Source: Pristionchus mayeri (taxonomy: Eukaryota > Nematoda > Chromadorea > Rhabditida > Neodiplogasteridae). From it: DNA of 64,000 nucleotides. How positions within the stretch are numbered: position 1 is the stretch's first letter; each line of letters starts with the position of its first letter. Position numbers and translations under genes: made by a program. The notes under the pieces are model-generated. The model did no database searches. It was given only the letters and a program-made list of their open reading frames with translations, and had not been told where the DNA came from. The stretch lies in the NCBI GenBank assembly GCA_036245805.1, contig BTRK01000002.1:27955067-28019066 (forward strand). Direction: 5' to 3'. Below, piece after piece: positions 11,201 to 20,750 of the stretch.

Positions 11201-12381
11201 TCGGACTGAAGAAGAGGAAGATGCACAGTAAAGTCGACAAGCAGAACAAGATACAGACCCCTGCGCAGATGTACAATGCACTCGTCGCTCCCAGACAGCT
11301 GAAGGGAGTGTCTGTCTACTTGGTGGATTCTCTCGTGAAGGAGAAGAAGTCAACCACTACAATCCCGAAGATCAAGGATCTGGGGCACTTCGAGTATCGA
11401 GGGAAGACGGAGGCCAATGTTTGGAGATTCTTTGGAATCGGCGAAGGAACAACGATTACGAATCTGAATCCAACCAAGGCTCATCTCGTTATCTCGAAGA
11501 GTGGAGGGAAATTGCCAACTCCCGCTGTCAACAAGCGAGACAGGGAGATCATTGCAAAGTCGATTTCGAATCCTACGCAAGAAGAGGAACCCACCTACTG
11601 GCATCTCCCGAAGGAGAGAAGCGAACTTTTCAACCAGGAGCATAACGATAAAGATGATGATATCGTCAAGCCGAATAATCCTAACCCGATCAGTCCGGCA
11701 GGTGCTCAATTCAAGGCTCTCCACTATTGTTCATGCGGAGCGTCTTTTATACGGTGGTCGAACTATGTGAAGCATATCGATGAGGGAAACCATAAGATAA
11801 GGACAGAACATCTGAAAATCCGAGACCGCGCACTCGGATTGTATCTGCGCTGCATCGAGGAAACATCGAAGCCAGTTACTATATCTCCTGTATCAGAAGT
11901 TATGAAGAGTCTGAAGGGAACCCCCTCTCCTCCACTTCCTGAAGGATGGGCAATCGGATCAGTCAGGAAGGCTGCAAGGTATCCCGAGACTACGAAGGCT
12001 TTTATCAAGGAGAAATTCGCAGAGTACGCGAGAAATGGAAATGCACTGAAGGCGGAAGTGGCAGAAGGACTAATGAGAGCAGACAGATTCATTGAGCCAA
12101 AGGAGTGGATGACTGTGCACCAGATAAAGAATTACATCAATACGCTGAGAGCAGAGAAGCCGAAGCTGAGAGTGTGGAGAAGATCAATGGAAACAAAAGA
12201 GGAGGAGGACGACGAGCATCATCACGAGGTGGAGGTGGAACCACAGGAAGAGGATCTCGTATTTACTGAAGAAGCCTTTCACTCCCTTCTCACTCCCGAA
12301 TTGCTGAACAAGGTGTTCCTCAAAGCAGATGAGCCTCAGTTCAAAACTGCGATCTCAAAAGGCACGACAGAATTCGATTGA
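8282..12381 (+). pseudogene. DDE-transposase-like protein of an uncharacterised family, five in-frame stops
   Basis: The exon phases fit a single 1212-codon path: 8282-8516, 8570-8917, 8971-9658, 9701-9826, 9905-10022, 10106-10395, 10418-10771, 10814-10898, 10945-11038 and 11084-12381. The path is interrupted by TGA 9129, TAG 9537, TAG 10545 and TAG-TGA 10659-10664. Visible blocks are a Cys/His cluster (SDHC..HEH..RCPDC, exon 6); IFDYSQKW (D about 695); LFSDNAPYYHC across a splice (D about 777); FFEKQAAKSGADR (E about 807, D about 816); an EYRGKTEANVWRFFGIG block; a C-x-C...H-x5-H finger (near 11730); and a C-terminal LPEGWAI block. I recall the same order in 'uncharacterized' cnidarian and fish proteins. 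The D, D, E/D spacing suggests an RNase H-fold transposase; that function is inference. The stops suggest a decayed copy. Confidence 0.7.
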
Positions 12382-12571
12382 TCAATTCTTATTTTTGTAT
12401 TACTCGTTCATTCACTTTTCCATGTTACATTTTACCATTGTAAATACAAGGAATAACCGAAAGCATAATGTAGCTAATGAGCATAAATCACAAAATGATT
12501 GGAAATTACAAAGTAGAAAAAATAGCAGTTATAAATCAAATTACACCTTTTGCTCAATCTCATTCGAACAT

Positions 12572-13816
12572 GAAACGATTCTAGCACTCTTCATTTACAG
12601 TCCGATGCTTTTCATGCTAGCAAAGGTTTCAGTATAGTTTTTAATTTATTTTCATGATAGCATTATTTTGCTTTCATTTTGAAACATAGCTCAAGCTCTG
12701 TCTATTTTTTTTCGAAAACGCATTTTTAGCAAATTTGTCGAAATTTCGATATTTGAATGTATGCCGCAAATTTTGGCCACCTCCGAATCTGAGTTTCATA
12801 TTTTTATAATGCACAATGCGACACTGTTGTTACGTTTTTGCATGAAAGATTCGGTCCAGGCTACTGCACATGGACAAATGTCTTTTTAAAATCGTCTATT
12901 TTGTGAATTTCGATTCTAGCACTCTTCATTTACAGTCCGATGTTTTTCATTCTAGCAAAGGTTTCAATATAGTTTTTAATTTATTTTCATGGTAGCATTA
13001 TTTTGCTTTCATTTAGAAACATAGTTCAAGTTCTGTCTATTTTTTTCGAAAACGCATTTTTAGAGCAAAATTGTGGAAATTTCGATGTTTGAAGGTATGC
13101 CGCAAATTTTGCCACCTCCGAATCTGAGTTTCATATTTTTATAATACATAATGCGACACTGTTGTTACGTTTTTGCATGAAAGATTCGGTCCAGGCTACT
13201 GCACATGGATAAATGTATTTTTAAAATCGTCTATTTTGTGAATTTCGATTCTAGCACTCTTCATTTACAGTCCGATGTTTTTCATGCTAGCAAAGGTTTC
13301 AATATAGTTTTTAATTTATTTTCATGATAGCATTATTTTGCTTTCATTATGAAACATAGCTCAAGCTCTGTCTATTTTTTTTTCGAAAACGCATTTTTAT
13401 CAAAATTGTGGAAATTTCGATGTTTGAAGGTATGCCGCAAATTTTGGCCACCTCCGAATCTGAGTTTCATATTTTTATAATGTATAACGGTTCGCACCAT
13501 CTTTATTTGTAGTCCGATTCTTTTAACGTTAACATAAAAGTTGTTGGAACTATTTTTCCGCTCATTTTAAGCCCAATGCCAGCTCTCTAACTCATCTGGG
13601 AGCTGATATACGGTAGAGCCGTATGCAAAACCGGAAAATTCCTAAATGACGGTTCTGGGACCTGTGACCCAGAAATTTCAAAAACTTGGCTATAGTATAT
13701 GCTGTCACCGTAATATGAAGCAAAACAAAAAATAAAAGTTTGAAATTGTTCCCGCACACCTCCACTGGCTCGTGATACCTGTGATATACATTACGAAAGA
13801 ACAAAGACACATCAAA
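12572..13816 (-). repeat. Right inverted arm of the large element
   Basis: This is the reverse complement of the left arm, with the same subrepeats (the CCGAATCTGAGTTTCAT block at about 12785, 13120 and 13456). It ends with the reverse of CACAGGTATCACGAG at 13769-13783 and a 33-bp linker to mariner B. The outer two subrepeats match the left arm closely; the innermost is more diverged. It starts about 190 bp after the stop codon of the internal gene. Confidence 0.88.
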
Positions 13817-13818
13817 TA

Positions 13819-15109
13819 CAGGGTGACCAAAAAGTATTGTTACACTTTTGAAACGCGAATTTTTTTAACATGTAGGTCGAGTTGTCAAAACCTGTAATAA
13901 CACGTTTGAGCCCACCCTTCGGTGCGTTGAGGGAACCTACTAATTAGTTTCCCATAGTCATGGTTCGTCCAAATCGCTATCGTCAAACTATTATCAACCT
14001 TTGGACCCTCGGCGACCCCCCAGATTCCATCAGGAGGAAGCTTCGTATTTCCCGAATGACAGTCTATCGCACCATCTCCCGTTTCAAGCAGTTGGGCACT
14101 GCGAAGGACCGTCCAAGATCAGGAAGACCCAAGGCCGCTCTCACTCAGAAGAACAGGAGAATCGTGGAGAAGAGAGTGAATCGCAATGCCAAACGATCCA
14201 TCAGGAAGATGGCTAAGGATCTCAAGATCTCCAAAGGATCCGTGTGTGCCATCGTTCATTCTCTTCTCAAGTCCTACCCCTACAAGATGAGAAAGGGCCA
14301 TGGCCTCACTGATGTCCACAAGCAGAAGCGCCTGGAGAGATGCAAGCTGCTCCTTCAGCGGGCCGATCGTGGGGAGCACTTGACTACCGTTTACTCTGAC
14401 GAGAAGCTGTTCTCAGTCGAGGAGGTCTACAACAGTCAGAACACCAGGATCATCGCCAAGTCTCCTCAGCAAGCTGACGCCAGAGGTAGAACCATCTCTC
14501 GCATTGCCCACCCCCAGGCACTGATGGTTTGGGCTGGTGTGTGCTCGACGGGCAAGACTCCTCTCGTGTTCGTGGATCCCGGGGTCAAGATCAACAAGGA
14601 GTACTACACCAGGGCAATTCTCCAGAAGGCCCTTCTCCCCTGGTCCCGCTCCCACTTCAAAGGGGCTCGCTGGACCTTCCAACAGGATTCAGCGCCTGCT
14701 CACTCGGCAAAAGTGACGCAGGCATGGTGTCGCGCCCATCTGCCCGACTTCATCTCGAGTGAGGAATGGCCCTCGAACTCCCCCGATCTCAACCCTCTGG
14801 ACTTCAGCATTTGGTCAGTGTTGGAGAAGGAGGCCTGCTCTACTCGCCACAAGAACCGCGATTCCCTCAAGGCAGCCCTTCTCAAGGCATGGGAGAAGAT
14901 CGACGTCCCTTACCTGCGGGCCGTCATCGACTCGGTCCCTCGTCGTCTCAGAGAGGTCATCGCGGCCAATGGAGGCCAGATCGAGTGATCGTGCATTGTT
15001 ATGTTCATATGGTCACTGATAAATACTGTGCCCCGTTTGAGTTGTCTATGTTGCTTTTAAAGAAAGATACATGGTTTTATCCGTGTAACAATACTTTTTG
15101 GACACCCTG
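13819..15109 (+). mobile_element. Tc1/mariner (maT-like) element, copy B
   Basis: This 1291-bp copy has the same terminal repeats as copy A and TA on both sides (13817-13818 and 15110-15111). It points outward from the large element, as does copy A, so the two transposase genes are divergently transcribed with the arms between them. Confidence 0.93.
13960..14988 (+). CDS. Mariner-family transposase, DD37D (maT-like), copy B
   Basis: This is an intact 342-aa frame with the same domain order as copy A: paired helix-turn-helix N-terminus, GRPK linker, and D147, D243 and D281 of the DD37D triad. The start ATG follows the 5' terminal repeat by about 140 bp, as in copy A. Alanine replaces threonine at residue 59 relative to copy A. 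The near-identity of two intact copies argues for recent insertion, recent duplication or ongoing gene conversion between the arms. Confidence 0.93.
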   Translation: MVRPNRYRQTIINLWTLGDPPDSIRRKLRISRMTVYRTISRFKQLGTAKDRPRSGRPKAALTQKNRRIVEKRVNRNAKRSIRKMAKDLKISKGSVCAIVHSLLKSYPYKMRKGHGLTDVHKQKRLERCKLLLQRADRGEHLTTVYSDEKLFSVEEVYNSQNTRIIAKSPQQADARGRTISRIAHPQALMVWAGVCSTGKTPLVFVDPGVKINKEYYTRAILQKALLPWSRSHFKGARWTFQQDSAPAHSAKVTQAWCRAHLPDFISSEEWPSNSPDLNPLDFSIWSVLEKEACSTRHKNRDSLKAALLKAWEKIDVPYLRAVIDSVPRRLREVIAANGGQIE

Positions 15110-15289
15110 TACAATACCAAACCAGAATAAGTGAATCGAAAATTCAATGATTCGAATCAATTTAGATAGGGTGATTGTGATATAACCGTGACGGTCAGTG
15201 CCATTGATCCTTGAGAGCAGAGAAGTACAACTGAAAGAGATACGATCTTTAAGAGACATTTATTAGGAAGAATGATGATAAAGTTCAGT

Positions 15290-18201
15290 TCATCTTGTAA
15301 ACCTTACGTCGTTTGGATTCCTCTCTGGATTGATCATATTGTGGACGTGGGAGATTCTCTTGAAGCGACCTCTTCTTATTAGGATGAGGAACATGAGTGG
15401 GCAGAGGAAGCAGTAGTAGGGTGTGATCTAAACATGCACACTCATTTAATTCCGTTGGTTAAACGTTGAATGTATTGATTTCAGCGAGGCAAGATTTTTT
15501 TGAAAGATATTATAAATTAGAAGGCCGACAAATAAGCTATTCGAAAACCCAGATACACAGAAGACAACTCACATTAGCAACAACAGAAGTGAAAAGATAC
15601 CAGCCAGGACTCGTAATAGACTTGATCGCTTGGCTGAATACATTCGTAACTTAAAGGAGCATTATGATTCCGTTGCAGAGGGGTTCTCATTAGAATTGGA
15701 ATAATCGTTATCATTAGATCACAGGTATCACGAGTCAGTGGATGTGTGTGGAAACAATTTCCAAATTTTATTTTCTGTTTTCGTTCATATTATGGTGGTA
15801 GGATATACTAGAGTCAACTTCTCGAATAATCTAGGTCACAGGTCCCAGAACCGGCTTTTAGTAATTTTCCGGTTTTGCAACCGGCCCTACCGTATATTAG
15901 CTCCCAGATGTGCTACGAAGGTTGGCTCAAAATGTGCGGAAAAATCTGACAAACAACTTTTATGTTGAAAGTGAAACCGTAGGACTGCAACCTCGGGAAA
16001 TATGAACGAAAAACTGAAATTTCATGTACAAATAAAATCATACCGTCTCCTTAAGGGACAAACCCAGTGAATTTTATTGCAGATTATGGAAGTTCAACTT
16101 CATAGGCATACATTAAAAAATAGAAATCGGCACTTTCAGGGTGGCCTTTTTGAGCAATACAGCTCCGAAGGTCAGACAAATGAGAAGTCAAGTTTTGAAA
16201 AATTTTCATATCGCAGATTTAACATTACAATCGACTAATTCAATCAATGTATAACATTTGTCGATCAAAGAAGTTAGATGACGTTGAAAGAGCACGAAAT
16301 TTCAGAACCAGAAAATTCGATTTCCAACCCTTCTGAGATGCCATGTTCGTGAGCATCGAACTCAGTATTTACCCTTACCTGGAAACGCACTTGATTCGTG
16401 ATTAATAGTTGACGCAATCATGAGTACTTTTAGCCATTTTTGGCTCTTCATCACTTTCCATTCTCTTGTTCTATATGCTCGAACTTGCAAGATCGCGAGG
16501 GTCGAAATTCAAGAAAAATATTTTTTGGCTAAATTTTAAACTATCTCCACTATTTTCGATCATTAAAAATCATTTTGAGAGTGGAATATATGGAATATGC
16601 TAAAAACTCGGAAGTTTTCAAGATTGTTCAAAATGTTTGAAATTTCGAATTTAAAAAAATCCATATATTTTTAAACGAGCACTATGCTGACATTATCGAT
16701 GTTTTCTATTTCATCTGTTCTTAAAATGATTTTTGGTGATCGAAAATAGCGGAGATAATTTAAAATTTAGCCAAAATATAATTTTCTTGAATTTCGACCC
16801 TCGCGATCTTGCAAGTTCGAGCATATAGAACAAGAGAATGGAAAGTGAGGAATAGCCAGAAATGGCTTAAAGTACTCAAGATTGCGCCAACTATTAATCA
16901 CGAATCAAGTGCAATCGTCTTATTCATTTGAAGACAAATGCCCTTCTGATCTTTATAATAACCCAAAGGTTAGAATTTTTTCACGAAACCTTTGGTTGTT
17001 ACTGACGAATTCGAGGGAGGAAGCGAAAGGCTCACTCTTCAATGAATTTGCGTTAATTGAACTTCCAGACAAAAACAGAAATGAGAGTGTTGATAATGTC
17101 GAGCACAAAATACAAGTAGACATTGAACATGAGCATCTAAAGAAAATGAATGGAAATATAATGATGGTATGAAAGTGATGGCAGTAGTGCTGCGAATTCG
17201 AAATCCCATAATTTCAAGTGCTCTTTTGGTCTGAGCTTGAATTGAGAACCCTTTCTTTCTCTCTCTCTACTCACTCCCTCGCTATGGGCAGTCCATCCAG
17301 AACAGTACGGCGTTCGGCCCTCCAGTGTCTCATTGTAGTAGGAAAGAACAGCGAATGCTAGTGCGTAGACTACCTGAAATTGATTGTTCAACGGCCAAAA
17401 TGAAAAAAATGAAGTGATTTCACAGAGGCCGCAATGGAGAATCTCGCTGCGATCTTCTGTGCTCGGATCCCGAAGTGGAAAGAGGAAAGGAGGAACTGGA
17501 CAGTGATGAATTCACTCATTTGTTTTTGTTTTGACTTCTGTTGGCTGATCTTCACAGACCTGAAGAGTAATGCCAATGTGGATGATGACGAAGGTCGAAG
17601 TGAGAACAGTGAGGATAAAACGGAAGATACACCACACCTGGAAGGTTTATTACTCGTACGCGTCTTTCTATACTTCCAGACAGTCTCTTCTGTTTTACAA
17701 ACTTCATTTCATTATCACTTTCAATATTTTGTGTTACCTTGGGAACTTGGGCGTCGCATTTCTGAGCTGCCAGATAGCGATAGGCGAGTTGTGAACTCTA
17801 TAAACTCGCCCATTCGGGGAAGTCAAAGGGAAAAGGGGAAAAGGAAGGGTTTAAATGCAAACCTGAGCAAATATCAGGCAAACAGAGTAAAATGCGATGT
17901 AGACGTAAAGAGCAATTATCAGTTCCTGTTCTTCCTTTAAATATGTTTAGTCCGTTTCTCCAACCTTGGTCACATTTTCGAAGATTGTACGGTGAAGATA
18001 ATTACGTGCCGTGTAGAATACAGTAGAGATGGAGACTATCGATGTAAATATCTGAACTGGACGCATTTTCATTGATTTTCTGTATTTTCATTAAGAAACG
18101 TAATGAAGAGTACTCACATAAATCCATTGGACGACCTGCAGGGCAGTAAGGTCGTACAATTCCTCCGCAAATGCACAGTCGGATGTATTCAAAGTAGCCA
18201 T
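15290..18201 (-). CDS. Sra/Srab-like 7TM chemoreceptor, possibly damaged
   Basis: Minus-strand exons in coding order: 18118-18201 (start MATLNTSDCAFAEEL), 17965-18051, 17863-17925, 17738-17761 (KCDAQVPK), 17560-17637, 17275-17373 (containing EGRTPYCSG), an exon near 17070-17135 (MFNVYLYFVLDIINTL), one near 15560-15650 (SPGWYLFTSVVAN), and the last at about 15290-15415 (ITPYYCFLCPLMFLILIRR). Phases of the first six join cleanly, and at least six hydrophobic segments are present. The C..AEE start, the KC(D/E) after TM2 and the PYCS loop suit the Sra/Srab group, which acts in chemosensory neurons. After WKFN in the seventh exon the frame meets TAA and then TGA, where copy 1 reads through, so this copy may be a pseudogene or spliced differently. 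A foldback and a solo terminal repeat lie in its long intron. Confidence 0.6.
15721..16020 (+). repeat. Solo relic of the large-element terminal repeat
   Basis: It begins CACAGGTATCACGAGTCAG and for about 270 bp follows the outer part of the 6371 arm (the CCAGAACCG, TTTTCCGGTTTTGCA and ACAACTTTTATGTT blocks in the same order). It then diverges before the 335-bp subrepeats. It lies in an intron of the receptor gene only 600 bp from the composite element. Confidence 0.7.
16387..16912. repeat. Foldback element in a receptor intron
   Basis: The left arm, starting GCACTTGATTCGTGATTAAT, pairs with the right arm ending at 16912. The arms are about 200 bp, including CTTGCAAGATCGCGAGGGTC, and flank a loop near 16600-16720. 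No coding potential was seen. Confidence 0.75.
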
Positions 18202-18956
18202 GTGAAGAAATGAAACTGGATAAATACATTGTTCGGGAGACTTTACGTCGCAAATTTTCGCGAGAAAGAATCTAATAGTTTCACCTATGTTCAGAGATGG
18301 AAGCAGAATAATTCTAGATTTGTCAAGGAAACATAAATGAATGTTGGATTCCAGAGATAATATTTGGTTTCCATGATGTTGTTATTTTTATGTGGCTGGA
18401 AAAATGGTGGTTGTCAGATTGATGTCGAATAGAGAATGAGATATGACTAGGAGGGCTGATTCCGCTCCCTATAACACTAGTAGCTTGATTCTTCTAGTGT
18501 TAGCAGTAGGGTACAATTGAGAATTCGATAAGGCAAAAAATGTGATAAAGAACATTGTACTTCATCAGGGTAACAATTGCTGAAGGTGCAATGGGCCTAT
18601 ACAATGGCGAGGCTAACTTTTTTCTTTTCTTTTACGGGTTTGACCTACTTAGAAATTGGAAGATTAAACAATAGAACGTTCAGTCTCCGACGAAGTCGGA
18701 AACAAAAATAAAACAGTTGTGATAATCCGAATTGTTTGAGAATGCGACGTGAGGCCTCGAGGCACATTTGAGGGAACTCTTTCATACTCAACGTGGGCGG
18801 AGATTTCAGTCTTAATTTATGAGGAGTGGGATTGTAGAAAAAAATGTAGTCTAAAGCAGAGCTAAGTGAAGGTCGTAGAAAAAGATAAAGCATGACGAAT
18901 GAGGAGATTTCAATCGTTTGCCCATGCTCTTTCATGTATCGTGGCTACGAATGATG

Positions 18957-19050
18957 GAGCAATGATCTAACTCTCTCCAATTTACTGCACTCTCGCTCAC
19001 TCTGACTGACGAGAGAGCGCATAGACTCTAGAGAGTCAGACCATTGCTCG
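18957..19050. repeat. Short palindromic element with a GAGAGAGCGCATAG core
   Basis: The outer GAGCAATG/CATTGCTC and inner GACTGACGAGAGAGCGCATA parts form an imperfect palindrome of about 95 bp. Related hairpins are at about 2505-2590, 40165-40250, 46845-46935 and 59285-59320. Bases 18210-19230 otherwise show no gene. Confidence 0.5.
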
Positions 19051-19231
19051 AATGATGAGAAACATTCGCGATGTGTTGAAGATAAGAAGAATTGTATGAA
19101 AAAAGATGCGGTGCATTTTCGGTTACTTTTTTTCTCTGTTCCGGCTCTCAACGAAAAACATTCGTGGGATTTATTTAGAAACACGAGTATTTCCGATCAT
19201 GGGATGTCTAGTGCCTGAATGTGGGATAATA

Positions 19232-20481
19232 TTAGGTTGAACAGAAAGTCTTTATAAACTTTTTATATCCCTTCTTCTGACAATAAAGCGCAAGAGCGAA
19301 ATCAAACGTATGCACCATTGTTATCTACGACAAATCTCCAACGTTCAGGCAACTTATGGATTCCCTCCTTATAGAACCCATCTCGGCGCGAATCAAAATA
19401 TTGCTTGAGTGCGGCCTCGATCGCCCCACGGGAAGTGAAGGATCTCTGATCGAGATGACGGGTCAGATCCGAGAGCAACCAATAATCCGAAGGGGCCAAG
19501 CCAGGAGAATACGGTGCATGAGGGAGAACCATCCAGCCGTATTTGGACAGCTCCTGCTTGACCTGCCGTGCAACATGGGGTCGGGCGTTATCGTGTTGAT
19601 AGTACACTTTCTTGCCGTTCAGGGCAGATTGTGCGAATTTCTTCTTGAGATTCCGTAGTTGTTTAGTGTAGACATATCCAGTAATTATCCGCTTCTCGGG
19701 TAGGAGCTCCCAGTAAATCGGGCCATCCACTCCCCACCAGGCAGAGAGCAAGATTTTCATAGGGTGAAGGTCAGGCTTTGCGACGTCCTGTGGGGTCTCA
19801 TTGGCATCCACCCACTGTGCCCTCCAATGGTGATTCTCATAGCAGACCCACTTCTCGACCCCTGTTATGAGACGGTCCAACCATCGATCTCCAGCGTGAT
19901 GAGTGAGTAGAGAAAGGGAATCGTCGACACGGTGGTCAAACTGGTCTTGGGTCAATTTGTGGGGTATGAAACGGCCTAGCTTCTTCTTCTTGCCAATGGA
20001 GACCAATCATTTTACGATGGTGCTTTGCGATACCCCAAGTGTGGCTGCCATGTCGCGGGTATTTGGAAAGGATCCAATTCCACTACGATCCGTAGCGCAT
20101 CCAAATCCAGCTCGGGTGGCCTCCCAGACCGGTCATGATCATCCATGGAAAAGTCCCCCTTCTCGAAGAGTTGGTACCAATTGCGCATGGTCTGGTAGTG
20201 AGTGGCATATGAATCGTACACTTCAGCCAACTGACGTTCCAATTCCTTCATTGTGGTGTGAGAGAGGAATACGAATAACAGAACGTTGCGGATGTGCAAG
20301 GCCGTGGGAACAAACATCGTGGTCTTACTAGTGGCAGAATGAAAGGCGTGGAATGGGGAGTTGTTGACCACATAGTCCCTTTGTCATGTGTTATTCACTA
20401 GAGGCGAGGGAACACCAAAGGTCTCGTGCACTGAGCAGTGATCGAGCAAAACAGTTTATAAAGACTTTCTGTTCAACCTAA
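19232..20481 (-). mobile_element. Mariner element (DD34D type), inactivated
   Basis: This is 1250 bp with about 28-bp perfect terminal inverted repeats starting TTAGGTTGAACAGAAAGTCT. TA flanks it at 19230-19231 and 20482-20483. Its transposase gene is broken, as described in the separate entry. Confidence 0.93.
19302..20371 (-). pseudogene. DD34D mariner transposase, frameshifted and catalytically dead
   Basis: The frame is split. The first part (start 20371) has the mariner N-terminal helix-turn-helix with WYQLFEKGDFS and RSGRP. At about 20070 a one-base deletion shifts the frame just before NTRDMAATLGVSQSTIVK. An in-frame TGA follows near 20010, and the rest runs to 19302. In the catalytic core the first aspartate of the usual TGDEKW motif is valine (ITGVEKW). 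The second (QHDNARPH) and third (APSDYW) remain, with 34 residues between them. Three independent lesions mean that this copy cannot transpose on its own. Confidence 0.92.
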
Positions 20482-20750
20482 TAAAAAAATACAAGTCTGT
20501 ACCTAATTCCTGCATGGCATTCCCATTTCGAAATTATGTAGATAAATACTTTATCACAACAATACAGTCCAGAAAGGATGAATAGTGAAATGGTCATTTC
20601 GAATTGTTCAGATACGTGACATGGAATTCGCTCTCGCAATGGGTACCGGATTGTTAATGATTATGTTGGGGCAATAGACGATGTGTGTTGGTTGTGTGCA
20701 TGGCCGAGAACCAGAGCCGTAAACTCGGGAACCGTGATGGGGACCGGGAA

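Larger units (their letters stand above)
5045..15109. mobile_element. Composite palindromic element: mariner, arm, transposase-like gene, arm, mariner
   Basis: The interval is a long inverted repeat around a unique core. From outside in, both halves read mariner (1291 bp), about 33 bp of linker, the CACAGGTATCACGAG block, then an arm with about three ~335-bp subrepeats. Similarity between halves stops exactly at the outer mariner ends, each abutting a TA (5043-5044 and 15110-15111); the sequences beyond are unrelated. The core (about 7600-12570) holds a nested foldback and the transposase-like gene. Two readings fit. The whole may move as one unit using the outer mariner ends. Alternatively, a mariner landed in one arm of an older large transposon and the arms were then homogenised. 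The element sits between two diverged copies of a receptor gene. Confidence 0.7.
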
